Shown here: positions 15,377-25,400 of the stretch, one piece after another
How the letters are laid out: each line of letters begins with the position of its first letter
Position numbering within the stretch: the first letter of the stretch is position 1
Assembly (NCBI GenBank): GCA_036267635.1
Contig: DATAVR010000094.1
Location: 9,425-73,424, forward strand
DNA from: JADGRB01 sp036267635
GTDB taxonomy: Bacteria > Myxococcota_A > Polyangia > Fen-1088
DNA length: 64,000 nucleotides
Direction of reading: 5' to 3'
Program-made: the position numbers and the translations under genes
The notes under the pieces: generated by a model
Told to the model about the DNA's origin: nothing
Seen by the model: only the letters and a program-made list of their open reading frames with translations
The model's database searches: none

Positions 15377-17178
15377 TGCGGAACACCGAGGAGATCCACA
15401 CCCGGGAACGCGCCGACCGCGCGCTGCGCGAGGGCCGGTCGCGCGAGGCGCTCGGCCACTACTGGCAGCTGCTCGGGAGCGTGAAGGCCGAGCGGGTGCA
15501 CTACGAGCGGTGGCTCGACGGCGCGGTCGGCGCCTATCTGGCGCTCAATCGGACGCGGGAGGCTGGTTACATTCTCTTGAGCCTGCGCCGGTACAGCGAG
15601 GCGCAGCGCCATTTCCCGGCGGCGGAGCGGCCGCTCGAGTGGGCGCTCTGCGCCGCGAAGCTCGGCCACCACAGCGAGGCGGCCCGGGTCCTGTCCGAGA
15701 GCGGCCACCGGGTGCTGGCGGCCATCGAGCTCGAGTCGGCCGGCGCGATGGCGGCGGCGCGCCTCGAATGGGAGCGCGTGCTCCGCGATCCGCGCCTCGG
15801 CGGCCGGCCCTACGAGACGGCGCTGGTGCACTTCAATCTGGGAGAGGCCCTGTTGCAGATCGGGGATCGGCCGGGGGCCATGCGCGCCTTCGTCGATGCC
15901 CAGCGCCTGCTCGAGACGGCGGCCGACGGGTACGAAACCCGGGGCGAGCGGCAACGCGCGATCGAGTGCTACGGCGTGCTTCTGCGGATCGGCAAGGACA
16001 CCGCATCGTTCGAGAACGTCGCCGAGGGTTACCTGAACGCGATCCGAGTGCTGGCCACCGACAACCACTCGCTCCTGATGCAGTACTACGATGACTTTCT
16101 GGCTTACGCCGTCGATCGGGGGGAGTGGCACGCGGCGGCCACGGTGGCGCGCGAGGCGGCCGACTCGAGCCTGCGCACGGGGAAGAAGTACGCGCCCTTC
16201 TATCTCGAGCGCGCGGTCGAGGCGTGGACGCGGGCCGCGCGCGAGAATCAGGCGAACGATGGCCCGGTCGACCTGTCGGCCAACGCGCTCCACGCGGCGA
16301 TCGACGCCTCGACGGCGCTGGGGGATCTGGAAGCCTGCGGCCGGCTCTACGCCGAGATGGCCGAGTTGCCGGTCGGCGAAAAGCGCCGGCTGCGCTACCG
16401 CACGCTCGCGCAGCGCTATGCGGCGATGCCGGCCGAGCCTCGCCAGCCGACCGTCGGGCTCCCCGAATACTTGCGCCGCGCGGACAGCTCCGCCTATCCG
16501 GACGTCTGGCGGCAGGATCTCGTGGAATGGGAGCTGGGCGGCGACCCCTCCGCGGTGCTGGTTCGCTACGTCGCCAACAATCCGCCGACGAATCAGTACC
16601 TTCGTCAGGGGCTGCGGGCGCTGCTCATCTGCAACGATCCGGGCTTCTCGCGGGAGAAGGTGCAGGAGGTGGCGCTGCTCATCTCGGCGCTGGGCGGCGT
16701 CCGTCACTACGATGTGCTGAGCCCGCTCGAGCGGCTGTTCGACCACCCCGCGCCCGAGGTGCGCGGCGCGGTCATGGGGGCCGTGACCCTCGTCTACACG
16801 ACGCGCATCTTCGGCCTCATTCGGCGGGGCCTCGCCGATCCGGCGCCGTCGGTCGCCAACGAGGCCCTGAGCGCCTTGCGCAACGTCAAGTTCGTCGACG
16901 CGCTCGATCCGGCCATGCGGATCTTTCGGGAGTCGGTCGATGAGCGCGTCCGGTTGGCGGTGCTGGAGGGGATCGGGAGGATCGGCACGCCGGAGGCGGC
17001 GCTGGGGCTCATCGAGGCGGTCCGTCAGGAGACGGGGGCTGTCCGTGCGGCCGCCGAGACGCAGCTGGCCAGGCTGAAAGGCGACGACGAGATCGCGGCG
17101 CTGATCCGGCAGGCCCGCGACGCCGAGATCGGCGATCGCCGCGAGATTCTCGACCGCGTGATCAAAGCCATCCGCTGA
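15376..17178 (+). CDS. TPR/HEAT-repeat scaffold protein
   Basis: A 600-residue all-helical protein. Residues about 1-370 carry TPR-like units (REALGHYWQLLGSVKA, ETALVHFNLGEALLQIGDRPG, AFVDAQRLLETAADGYETRG). The C-terminal part from about 430 carries HEAT-like repeats (HPAPEVRGAVMGAV, DPAPSVANEALSAL, ESVDERVRLAVLEGI). No signal peptide or membrane span. The ATG overlaps the vWA stop by one base, so the two proteins are made together. Such repeats mediate protein-protein contacts, so this is probably the scaffold or substrate-recognition arm of the MoxR-vWA complex. It is the last gene of the run; the following gene is on the other strand. Confidence 0.88.
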   Translation: MRNTEEIHTRERADRALREGRSREALGHYWQLLGSVKAERVHYERWLDGAVGAYLALNRTREAGYILLSLRRYSEAQRHFPAAERPLEWALCAAKLGHHSEAARVLSESGHRVLAAIELESAGAMAAARLEWERVLRDPRLGGRPYETALVHFNLGEALLQIGDRPGAMRAFVDAQRLLETAADGYETRGERQRAIECYGVLLRIGKDTASFENVAEGYLNAIRVLATDNHSLLMQYYDDFLAYAVDRGEWHAAATVAREAADSSLRTGKKYAPFYLERAVEAWTRAARENQANDGPVDLSANALHAAIDASTALGDLEACGRLYAEMAELPVGEKRRLRYRTLAQRYAAMPAEPRQPTVGLPEYLRRADSSAYPDVWRQDLVEWELGGDPSAVLVRYVANNPPTNQYLRQGLRALLICNDPGFSREKVQEVALLISALGGVRHYDVLSPLERLFDHPAPEVRGAVMGAVTLVYTTRIFGLIRRGLADPAPSVANEALSALRNVKFVDALDPAMRIFRESVDERVRLAVLEGIGRIGTPEAALGLIEAVRQETGAVRAAAETQLARLKGDDEIAALIRQARDAEIGDRREILDRVIKAIR

Positions 17179-17198
17179 CCCCCGCGGGCGCCCCGCGC

Positions 17199-17504
17199 TC
17201 AGGAGCGGCGGCGGCCGAGGCCCCAAGCGGCGAGGAGACCGATCAGGATGAGGCCCAGGGTCATGAACCCGCCGCCGTGCGCGAGGCCGCCGTTCTTGAC
17301 CCAGAGGACGGTCAGCAGGGCGGCCGCGCCGACCACCAGCCAGCGGAGGTTGCGCTGCGTCGACGCCATCGTCGCCGCCTGCTTTTGGCGGATACGCTCC
17401 AGCTCGGCCTTGACCCACTCGACGTCGATCGATTCGCCGCGCTTCTGCCGCTGGATCTGCTCTTCCAGATAGGCCTGGCGGTCCGGGGGATCGGGGGCAT
17501 CCAC
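17199..17504 (-). CDS. Small membrane protein, 101 aa
   Basis: The N-terminal half is charged and helical (QAYLEEQIQRQKRGE, VKAELERIRQKQAA), possibly a coiled coil. It is followed by two hydrophobic segments (LRWLVVGAAALLTVLWV and FMTLGLILIGLLAAWGL) and a basic tail. ATG at 17504. The gene ends 20 bases from the convergent TPR/HEAT gene. No family recognised; inner-membrane location inferred. Confidence 0.75.
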   Translation of the reverse strand: MDAPDPPDRQAYLEEQIQRQKRGESIDVEWVKAELERIRQKQAATMASTQRNLRWLVVGAAALLTVLWVKNGGLAHGGGFMTLGLILIGLLAAWGLGRRRS

Positions 17505-17541
17505 GCGTTCATGATACCGCGTCCCCGGGCCCGCCGGCCGG

Positions 17542-18558
17542 TCAGGGCGAGGGGGCCGTGCCGGCGGCCGCGTCGCCGGCGACGATCGCGGCCACCTCGG
17601 CCGCCGTGTCGGGCTGCGCCAGCAGGAGCCCGATCTCGCGGTTGGCGTCGAGCGAGGTGGGCGTCAAATTGGCCGACCCGACGTAGAGCGCCGTTCCGTC
17701 GGCCGCCGCGACCTTGCCGTGGATCGCCGGCGCGCCGACGGCCCGGACGGTCGCCCCAGCCGCGGCCAGCATCGTGAACGGCGCAGCCGCCGCCGCGCCG
17801 GGGCCCGGCCAGGCCAGCGTCAACGCCACCCCGCGCGCGCGGGCGTCGAGCAGTGCGCCGAGGACGCCCCGGTCGGTCAGCTCCTCGGTCTCCAGCGCCA
17901 GTGTGGAGCGGGCGCCGGCGATCAGCGCCAACAGGGCGGGGCGCGACGACTCCGGCGAGGTGACCAGTCGTCCGGCCGTTGCGTCCGTCGCGGCCGGCGC
18001 GGCGGAGGCGCCGAGCGCGTCGGCGGTGAAGATCGCCTCCGCGGCGCCGACATCGGTCGCGTCGTCGTCGATCGCCACGTACTCGCGGTTGCCGGCCAGG
18101 CCGGCGCCGGTGAGGTTGAGCGTCAGCACCACCAGGCGCGCGCGATCGACGACGAACGCCTTGGCGTGTGTATAGGTGAAGCGTGACAGCGACCAGCGGA
18201 CGTCGGCGCCGGCTGCGGCGAGTCGGTCGAACGCCGGCTGGTTCGCCCCCTCTTGCTGGTAGGGCGCCGGCTCGAGGATCACCCGCACGTCGCACCCGGC
18301 GGCGGCCCGCCCGGCGAGCGCGGCGATCGCGCCGTCGTCGGTCAGCAGGTACATCTCCATCCAGAGGCTGGCGCGCGCCGAGCTGACGAGGTCGAGCACC
18401 GCCTGCGGACCGGCGTCCGGCTCGACGACCAGCGCGACCGGCGCCAGCGCCGCGGCCGACGACGGGGTGCTCGGGATGGTCGGCCAGGCCGGTCCGCAGG
18501 CGGCCAAACAGAGCGAGGCGAAGAAGAGGAGGCTCGGTGAGACCGGCGCGCGGGGCAC
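17542..18558 (-). CDS. Phospholipase-D-like lipoprotein
   Basis: A 338-residue lipoprotein of the phospholipase D superfamily. The signal peptide ends in the lipobox LAAC. Two catalytic HxK motifs are present: YTHAKAFVVD at about residue 125-134 and IHGKVAAAD at about 286-294. Both keep the HxKx4D spacing, and the second is followed by VGSANLTPTS, a normal PLD arrangement. The paired motifs imply one active site from two halves, acting on phosphodiesters (lipid or nucleic acid) outside the inner membrane. GTG start at 18558. It lies 20 bases downstream of the giant Cys-rich gene and may be co-transcribed with it. Substrate unknown. Confidence 0.88.
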   Translation of the reverse strand: MPRAPVSPSLLFFASLCLAACGPAWPTIPSTPSSAAALAPVALVVEPDAGPQAVLDLVSSARASLWMEMYLLTDDGAIAALAGRAAAGCDVRVILEPAPYQQEGANQPAFDRLAAAGADVRWSLSRFTYTHAKAFVVDRARLVVLTLNLTGAGLAGNREYVAIDDDATDVGAAEAIFTADALGASAAPAATDATAGRLVTSPESSRPALLALIAGARSTLALETEELTDRGVLGALLDARARGVALTLAWPGPGAAAAAPFTMLAAAGATVRAVGAPAIHGKVAAADGTALYVGSANLTPTSLDANREIGLLLAQPDTAAEVAAIVAGDAAAGTAPSP

Positions 18559-18578
18559 GCCCGCTTATCGACGGGGGG

Positions 18579-21500
18579 TCAGTTGCAGTTGCTGAGGACG
18601 ATCGTGTAGGTGGTCGCGGTCGGGCTGCTGAGGCTCGATCCGTTGCTGCAGGCGTTGGTCTGTTTGGTGACCACCGCGCTCGTCGCTCCCGAGCAGTCGA
18701 CCTCGCTTCCGACGCCCGAGCCGGTCACCATCTCGTTGCCCGCGGCCTGCAGGGGACCGCCGGTGGCGGTCCCGCCCAGGTTTACGCAGAGGCCGGCGTT
18801 CGAGTTGTGGCCGAGCGCGCCGGCGGGCGTCTGGATCCAGTTCTTGCCGAAGTCGCTCGCGGTACCGAGGTCGATGCCCGACACGTCGAGCGAGGTGCCG
18901 CTGTTCTGGATCAGGAGTCCGTCGTTACTCCCGCCGAACACGCTGCCCCGCACCTTCACCTTCGAGCCGCCGAGCAGGCGCGCGCCGTCCTTGGTGTTCT
19001 GCCAGGTGACGAGGCCGGTGATGGTGTTGGTGAGGAGGCCGCTCGCGCCCGGGGTCTGGTTGATGCGCAGGCCGGCGATGGCGTTGGTGTTCGCCACCAC
19101 CGTCCCGCTGCCGGTCGGCGCGCCGCCCGAGAGCGTGGCCACGCCGGTGACGTTGATCGAGCCGGTGGAACCGACCTCGATACCGTACTGGGTGTTGCCG
19201 CTGAACGACGTCTGGGCGTTGCCGGCGCTGGAGTTGACGATGTTGGCGACGCCGCCGGTCACGTGGAGACCGTCGTTGGCCGAGCCGGTCACCACCACGC
19301 CGGCGCCGATGTTGAGCGTGCCGTTGGTGACGCGGATGGCGTCGCCCAGCGTGTTCTGGATGGTCACGTTCTGCACGGTGGTCGAGACGGTGCTGCTGGT
19401 CGGCGCGACCTGGATGGCGATGCCGGCCTGCTGCGTGACGCCGTCGAGGGTGAGCGGCGCGGCCGGGTTGCCGGCGATCCCCGAGCCGTTGTTGATGAGC
19501 TGGAAGCCGGCCGCGTTGTTGGCGGTGGTCGTCTTGAGGGTGATCTTGATCGGGCCGCCGCTGGTCGTGACGGTCACGTTCGGCTGGACGATGATCGGCA
19601 GCGCGTCGCTCGGGTCGAGGCCGGTGGTCCCGCTCGACGAGCCGATGATGACCACCTTGGTCCCCGTGCCGGCGAAGGCGCCGATGGCGGTCATCGCCCG
19701 GGTGACGGTCTTGAAGGCGCAGCCGGGGGTGGTCACCCCGCCGACGCTGCCGCTGCCGTTGGCGGCGGTGTCGCTGCCGTTCACCGGGTCGACGTAGAAG
19801 GTGTTGCTGGCGATGGTGTCGCATTTCGAGCAGCTGTTGTTGGTACAGGCGGAGCCGAACCCGAAGGCGGGGTTGTTCACGCAGTCGGTGTTGTTGCAGC
19901 AATTACCGGCGACGCAGAGGCCCCCGCAGCAGAAGTCGGCGCCGTTGGCGCTGCAGGAGACGTCGTTGGTGCCACAAGCGGCGGTGACGCAGCGGCCGGC
20001 GTTGGGTCCGGCGGCGGTGTTGCAAACGTACGCGTCGCCGTAGAACCCGTCGGACTTGCACTGCGTGTCGCTGGTGCAGGCCCCGCAGCTGTTGGTGGCG
20101 GAGACGCCGCAGATCTCGCCCAGGTTGGCGCCCGTACAGTCGCCGCTGGTCGCGTGGCAGTTGCCCGGCGCGCAGCCGCCCTGGTAGCAGATGTCGCCCG
20201 CGCCGTAGACCGCGTCGGTGTGGCACTGGCCATCGCCGGTGCAAGCGCCGCAGGTGTGCGGGGTGGCGGCGCCGCAGACCTGGCCGCCCGAGCACTCGGT
20301 CGAGGTGTCGTGGCAGTTGCCGACCGTGCAGGCGCCGGCGAGGCAGATGGTGCCGTTGCCGAAGTTGCCGTCCGACTGGCAGGCGGTGTCGGAGGCGCAG
20401 GCGATGCAGCTGTGCGTGCCGGCGTCGCAGAGCTGCCCGTTGCTGCACTGGCTCGAGTCGTGGCAGTTGCCCGGGATACAGGCGCCGCCGATGCAGACGT
20501 GCTGCGGGCCGTAGCTCGTGTCGCCGGTGCACTGAGTGTCCGCGGTGCAGGCGACGCAGTTGACGCCGCTGCAGAGCGCGCCGCCACCGCAGTCGCTGCT
20601 CAGGTGGCAGGAGCCGGAGACGCAGAGATTCTCCTGGCAGACATGGTTCTTCCCGTAGGCGGTGACGCAGGCGGCGTCGCCGCTGCACCCGCCGCAGGTG
20701 AACGCCGCGCCGTCGCAGAGCTGCCCGGCGGTCGGACAGTCGGTGGCCAGGCGGCACTGGCCGACCACGCAGGCCCCCTGCTGGCAGAGGTGCCCCGCGC
20801 CGTAGGCCGACGGGTCCTGGCAGTCGGCGTCGGCGCCACAGGCTGCGCAGGAGAAGGTGTTGAGGTTGCAGATCTGGCTCGAGCCCGCGCAGTCGGTGGT
20901 GCTGCGGCAGTTGCCGCTGGCGCAGACGCCTCCCAGGCAGAGGTGGTTCGGGCCGTAATTGCCGATGTTCGTGCACTCGGCGTCGCTCCCGCAATTGACG
21001 CAGGAGAGGCTGCTGCAGATCTGGCTGCTGGAGGCGCAGCCGGAGGTGGTGTGGCAGTTGCCCGCGACGCAGACGCCTCCCTGGCAGACGTGCCCGTTGC
21101 CGTAGCCGTTGACGCAGTCGCCGTCGACCTGGCAGGAGGCGCAGTTGTTCGCGAGGCAGACCTTGCCGGCGTCGCCGCCCGTGCAGTCGGTCGCCAGGTG
21201 GCAGTTGCCGGCCGCGCAGCCGCCCGACAGACAGACCTCGCCGCCCGCGCACTCTGTGTCGGAGGTGCAGTCGACGCAGCTGTTGCTGGCACAGACCTGG
21301 CCGTTGCTGCAATCGCCCTCGGCGCGGCAGTTGCCGACGATGCAGCTCCCGCTCGGGCCGCAGAGGTAGTCGGAGCTGCCGTAGCTGGTCTGGCAGCTGT
21401 TGTCGTCGGTGCAGGCGCCGCAGGTGTGGCTGGCGACGACGCAGATCGGCCCGCCCGAGGCGGCGCTGCCGCAGTCGGCGCCGGTGCGGCAGGTGCCGGT

Positions 21501-22301
21501 CACGCAGCCGCCCGAGATACAGAGGTGGCCGCTGCCGCAGCTGGTGTCGGTGGTGCAGGGGACGCACTGGTGGGCGCTGTTGCAGAGCTGACCGCCGGTG
21601 CAGTCGGTCGAGGACTGGCAGGCCGCCTGCGCGCAGCTTCCGCCCGAGCAGACGTAGTTGGCGCCGTAGCCGGTCATGCAGTCGGCGTCGGCCGCGCAGG
21701 CCGCGCAGCTGTGGGTCGTGGCGCCACAGATCTGGCCGTTGCAGTCGGCGCTCGCGTGGCAGTTGCCCGCCGCGCAGGTGGTGTCGTCGATGCAGATCTC
21801 CCCGGTGCCGTAGGCACTGGCGCAGGCCGAGTCGGTCGAGCAAGCAACGCACATCGTGCCGCCCGCGTTGCAGACGCCCTTGACGTTGCTCGGCAGCGCG
21901 CAGGCCGCGCTGGGCGTGCAGGTCATCGCCATTCCGCCCGCGCCGCCACCGCCGGCGGCGCCGCCTGTCCCCGTTGCCCCGGTCCCGCCTGTTGCCCCGG
22001 TCCCGCCCGTTGCCCCGGTCCCACCCGTCGCGCCGGCCCCACCCGTCGCCCCGGCCCCGGCCGCGCCGCCCGTGCCTGTGGCGCTGCCCCCGGCTGCTCC
22101 GCCCGTCCCTGTCGCGCCGGCCGCACCCGAGGTCCCCCCCTTGCTCCCTCCGCCCGCACCGCCGGTCTGCGCCCCGCCGCCGGTGCCGCCGGCGTCCATC
22201 TCGCTGCCGCCACCGCCTCCGCAGCCCCAGAGGGCCAGTGCCGCGACCGTCAGGGTGGCGAGAGGCGACGCGCTAAGCGAAGACCGGGAAAGCCGAACCA
22301 T
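18579..22301 (-). CDS. Giant Cys-rich lipoprotein with C-terminal beta-helix
   Basis: A 1240-residue surface lipoprotein. ATG at 22301 follows GAGGAG. The lipobox is LWGC after a short signal peptide. A Gly/Ala/Thr-rich stalk (about 27-130) with repeated GAT/GGT triplets comes next. Many Cys-rich modules of 35-40 residues follow, each like CxxCxxDxxCxxxYGxxxxC then GNCHxxxxC, up to about residue 850. The C-terminal third begins FYVDPVNGSDTAANGSG, typical of DUF1565-type right-handed parallel beta-helices, and is rich in Asn, Thr and Val. This architecture fits a disulfide-braced stalk holding a binding or carbohydrate-acting beta-helix at the cell surface. It is a close paralogue of the gene at 22451-25711. 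No catalytic residues could be assigned. Confidence 0.88.
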   Translation of the reverse strand: MVRLSRSSLSASPLATLTVAALALWGCGGGGGSEMDAGGTGGGAQTGGAGGGSKGGTSGAAGATGTGGAAGGSATGTGGAAGAGATGGAGATGGTGATGGTGATGGTGATGTGGAAGGGGAGGMAMTCTPSAACALPSNVKGVCNAGGTMCVACSTDSACASAYGTGEICIDDTTCAAGNCHASADCNGQICGATTHSCAACAADADCMTGYGANYVCSGGSCAQAACQSSTDCTGGQLCNSAHQCVPCTTDTSCGSGHLCISGGCVTGTCRTGADCGSAASGGPICVVASHTCGACTDDNSCQTSYGSSDYLCGPSGSCIVGNCRAEGDCSNGQVCASNSCVDCTSDTECAGGEVCLSGGCAAGNCHLATDCTGGDAGKVCLANNCASCQVDGDCVNGYGNGHVCQGGVCVAGNCHTTSGCASSSQICSSLSCVNCGSDAECTNIGNYGPNHLCLGGVCASGNCRSTTDCAGSSQICNLNTFSCAACGADADCQDPSAYGAGHLCQQGACVVGQCRLATDCPTAGQLCDGAAFTCGGCSGDAACVTAYGKNHVCQENLCVSGSCHLSSDCGGGALCSGVNCVACTADTQCTGDTSYGPQHVCIGGACIPGNCHDSSQCSNGQLCDAGTHSCIACASDTACQSDGNFGNGTICLAGACTVGNCHDTSTECSGGQVCGAATPHTCGACTGDGQCHTDAVYGAGDICYQGGCAPGNCHATSGDCTGANLGEICGVSATNSCGACTSDTQCKSDGFYGDAYVCNTAAGPNAGRCVTAACGTNDVSCSANGADFCCGGLCVAGNCCNNTDCVNNPAFGFGSACTNNSCSKCDTIASNTFYVDPVNGSDTAANGSGSVGGVTTPGCAFKTVTRAMTAIGAFAGTGTKVVIIGSSSGTTGLDPSDALPIIVQPNVTVTTSGGPIKITLKTTTANNAAGFQLINNGSGIAGNPAAPLTLDGVTQQAGIAIQVAPTSSTVSTTVQNVTIQNTLGDAIRVTNGTLNIGAGVVVTGSANDGLHVTGGVANIVNSSAGNAQTSFSGNTQYGIEVGSTGSINVTGVATLSGGAPTGSGTVVANTNAIAGLRINQTPGASGLLTNTITGLVTWQNTKDGARLLGGSKVKVRGSVFGGSNDGLLIQNSGTSLDVSGIDLGTASDFGKNWIQTPAGALGHNSNAGLCVNLGGTATGGPLQAAGNEMVTGSGVGSEVDCSGATSAVVTKQTNACSNGSSLSSPTATTYTIVLSNCN
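21973..22062. repeat. 18-base tandem repeat in Gly/Ala/Thr stalk
   Basis: Five consecutive 18-base units (consensus GTTGCCCCGGTCCCGCCC on the plus strand) start at 21973, 21991, 22009, 22027 and 22045. The first three are almost identical. They encode a Gly-Thr-Gly-Ala-Thr-Gly type hexapeptide repeat in the stalk of the lipoprotein read from the minus strand. Such arrays can change length by slippage. Confidence 0.8.
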
Positions 22302-22303
22302 TC

Positions 22304-22330
22304 GTGAGCTCCTCGACGGAAAAAACCGTC
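22304..22330 (-). promoter_or_regulatory. RBS with adjacent hairpin ahead of Cys-rich lipoprotein gene
   Basis: On the minus strand GACGG and CCGTC (22326-22330 and 22315-22319) form a 5-base-pair hairpin with a six-base T loop, immediately before the GAGGAG ribosome binding site of the gene starting at 22301. It could influence ribosome access. The stem is short, so this is only a possibility. Confidence 0.3.
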
Positions 22331-22450
22331 AAAGGTCTCATCGGATCGCCACTCTGAAACATGAGCAGCGTGTCAGCGAGCGCGGGCGCCGTCGTTGAAC
22401 GACGCCCGCGGCGTGGCGGCGGCGCGACCCCGAGGGCCGAGGTCAGCCGC

Positions 22451-25400
22451 TTACAGGCACATTCCGAAGGTGATGGTGGTCGTGATGTTGGTGGCGGCGT
22501 TGAGGCCGATGCTCCGCAGCGCACCGCAGGTCCCCTGGGTCACCGCAGCGGCCGTGGTGGAGCAGTCGACCTGCGTGCTGGGAGCCGCCGAGGAGGCCAG
22601 GTCGTTTCCGTACGCCTTCACCGTCTCGGCGAGGGTGGCCGGCTGCCCGACCACCGGCGCGTAGTTGTTGAACGCCACGCAGAGGCCACCGGAGCCGTTC
22701 ACCCCGGCTCCGCCGAACGGCGCCTGGATGTAGTTGTGGCCGGCGTCGGTGGAGGTTCCGAGGTCTATCCCCGAGACGTCGGAGCCCGCCGCCGTCGTGG
22801 CGCCGTTGGTGCTGATCTGGATGCCGTAGGTTCCGTTGCTCAGAAGGACGCTGTTGCGGATCTTGACCTGCGATCCGCCGAACAGCTGGACGCCGGGCGA
22901 CACGTTGGGCGCGCCGTTCCCCCAGGCGACGAGGCCGCTGACCGAGCTCACCGCGAGCCCGACGGTCCCCGGCGTCTGGTCGATGCGGAGCCCGGTGTTG
23001 ACGTTGAAGCTCGACAGGACGGTGCCGTTGTTGCTCGGGATCGACGTGGGCGTGCCCACGATGTTCACCGACCCGGTCCCGCTCGCCTCGATGCCGTTGG
23101 TGTTGCCGGTGAACAGCGTCTGGGTGCCCGCGCTGTTGCTGATGTTGGCCACGCCGGCCGCGACCAGCAGGCCGTCGGCCGCCCCGCCGCTGACGACGAC
23201 GCCGGCGCCGATGTTCAGCGTGCCGGCGTTGACGCGGATGCCGATGCCGCCGCTGTTCTCGATGGTCACGTTCGAGATGTTGAACGTGTTGGTGCTGGCG
23301 GCGGCCGGGTTCACGATGATGCCGACGCCCGAGGCCTTGCTGTTGCCGTTGAAGATGAGCGGGAAGTTCGGGTTGCCCGAGATCCCCGAGCCGTTGTTCT
23401 GCAGCTGGATACCGGAGAAGTTCGCCTTGTTGGCCTGGGTCTTGAGGGTGATGGTGACGGGGCCGCTGGCGTTGGTCAACGTCGTGTTGGCCGGCAGGAT
23501 GATGGCGTTGGCCGCCGTCTGCAGGTCGCTGGCGACGAGGTCGGTCGTCCCCGAGCTGCTGCCGACGATGATGATCTGCGTGCCGGCCGACGGCGACGGC
23601 GGGATCGCCTGGATGGCGCGCGCCACCGTCTTGAAGGCGCAGCCCGCGGCGACGGTGCTGCCCGACATGTCGCTGCCGGTGGCGGTCGAGTCGTTGCCGT
23701 TCACCGGATCGACGAAGAACTTGTTGCCGCTGACCGCGTTGCAGGTCGAGCAGATGTGGCCGACGCAGGCGGTGCCGAAGCTGCCGCAGTCGGCGTCGGC
23801 GCAGCAGTTGCCCGGCGTGCAGGAGCCGCCGCAGCAGAAGTCGCTGCCGTTCGCGCTGCAAGCACCGCTGGCGGAGCAGGTCGCGTCGACGCAGGTCCCC
23901 TGGGTCGCGCCGGCGCTCGTCTCGCAGATCGTCCCGCTGCCGTAGCTGGTGTCCGACTGGCACTGCGTGTCGGTCGAGCACTTGCCGCAGGTGTTGGCCG
24001 CCGAGGCGCCGCAGATGAGGCCCGGGTCGCCGTTGGTGGTGTTGCAGTCGCCGCTGGTGCCGTGGCAGTTGCCGGGCGTGCAGCCGTTCAGGTAGCAGAT
24101 GTCGCCCGCGCCGTAGTGCGTGTCGTGCTGGCAGGCGACGTCGGTGGCGCAGTTGCCGCAGGTGTGCGCCGCGGAGGCGCCGCAGATCTGGCCGTTGGTG
24201 CACTCGGTGGAGGTGTCGTGGCAGTTGCCCTGCACGCAGGTCGCGTTGTTGAGGCAGATGAAGTTCGTCCCGTAGGCCGCCGTGTCGTTCTTGCAGACCG
24301 TGTCGGAGCCGCAGGCCACGCAGGTGTGCGTCCCCGCGTTGCAGACCTGCGACGTCCCCGTGCAGGTGCTCGAGTCGTGGCAGGTGCCGGCGACGCACTG
24401 GTTGTTGACGCAGATGTGGGCCGAGCCATAGACCGGGTCACCCGTGCAGTCGGTGTCGAGGGTGCAAGCGACGCAGCTGTTGGACTTGCAAAGCTGCCCG
24501 CCGCTGACGCAGTCGTTGGTGCTGGCGCAGGTGCCGGCGACGCAGGTTCCGCCGGCGGTGCAGACGTGCGCCGGGCCGTACTGGTTGGTCCCCGTGCAGT
24601 CGGTGGTGGTGCCGCAAGACACGCAGGCCAGGCTGCTGTTACAGATGAGGCCGCCGCTGCACTGGCTGCCGGTCCGGCACTGGCCGGTCACGCAGACGTT
24701 GTTCTGGCAGAAGTGGCCGGCGTTGTAGTTCGTCGGGTCGGCGCACTGGGCGTCGGAGCTGCAGGCCGTGCAGCTGTGGGTGGTGAGGTTGCAGACGTCG
24801 CCGGGGTTGCCGTTGGTGACGCAGTCGCCGGTCGAGTGGCAGTTGCCTGCCGTGCAGACGTGGCTGATGCAGATGGCCTGGCCGTAGGGGCTGCACTCGG
24901 TGTCGGTGTTGCAACCGGTGCAGGTCATCCCGACGCAGACGAGGCCGCTGGTGGCGCCGCAATCGCCGGTTGCCCGGCAGTTCCCGGCCACGCAGACGCT
25001 GTTCACGCAGAGGTGGTTCGCGCCGCACTGGGTGTCGGTCGTACAAGCCGCGCAGGTGTTCGAGATGCAAGCCTTGCCGTCCGTGCACTCGCTGTTGGTG
25101 GCGTGGCAGTCGCCGGTGACGCAGGCATTCGCCAGGCAGATATTTCCGTTGCCGTAAGCGCCCACGCAGGCCGTGTCGCCGGCCGCATCGTTGGTGCAGG
25201 CCACGCAGGCGTCGCCGGCGCAGATCCCCTTGACGTTACCGGTCGCCGTGCAGGCGGTCCCGTCCGGACAAGTTGGTGTCGTACCGCCCGCGCCCGCCGC
25301 GCCGCCGGTGCCCGCGCCCGCCGCGCCGCCGGTGCCCGTTCCGCCGGTGCCTGCGCCCGCCGCGCCGCCGGTGCCCGAGCCGCCCGTGCCGCCGGTGCTC

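Noticed and set aside
18537..22307. A 1256-codon open frame on the plus strand opposite the giant Cys-rich lipoprotein
   Set aside because: Its protein is a monotonous Ala/Gly/Val/Arg/Asp sequence produced by high GC on the opposite strand. The minus-strand frame has a lipobox, ordered Cys modules and a beta-helix domain.
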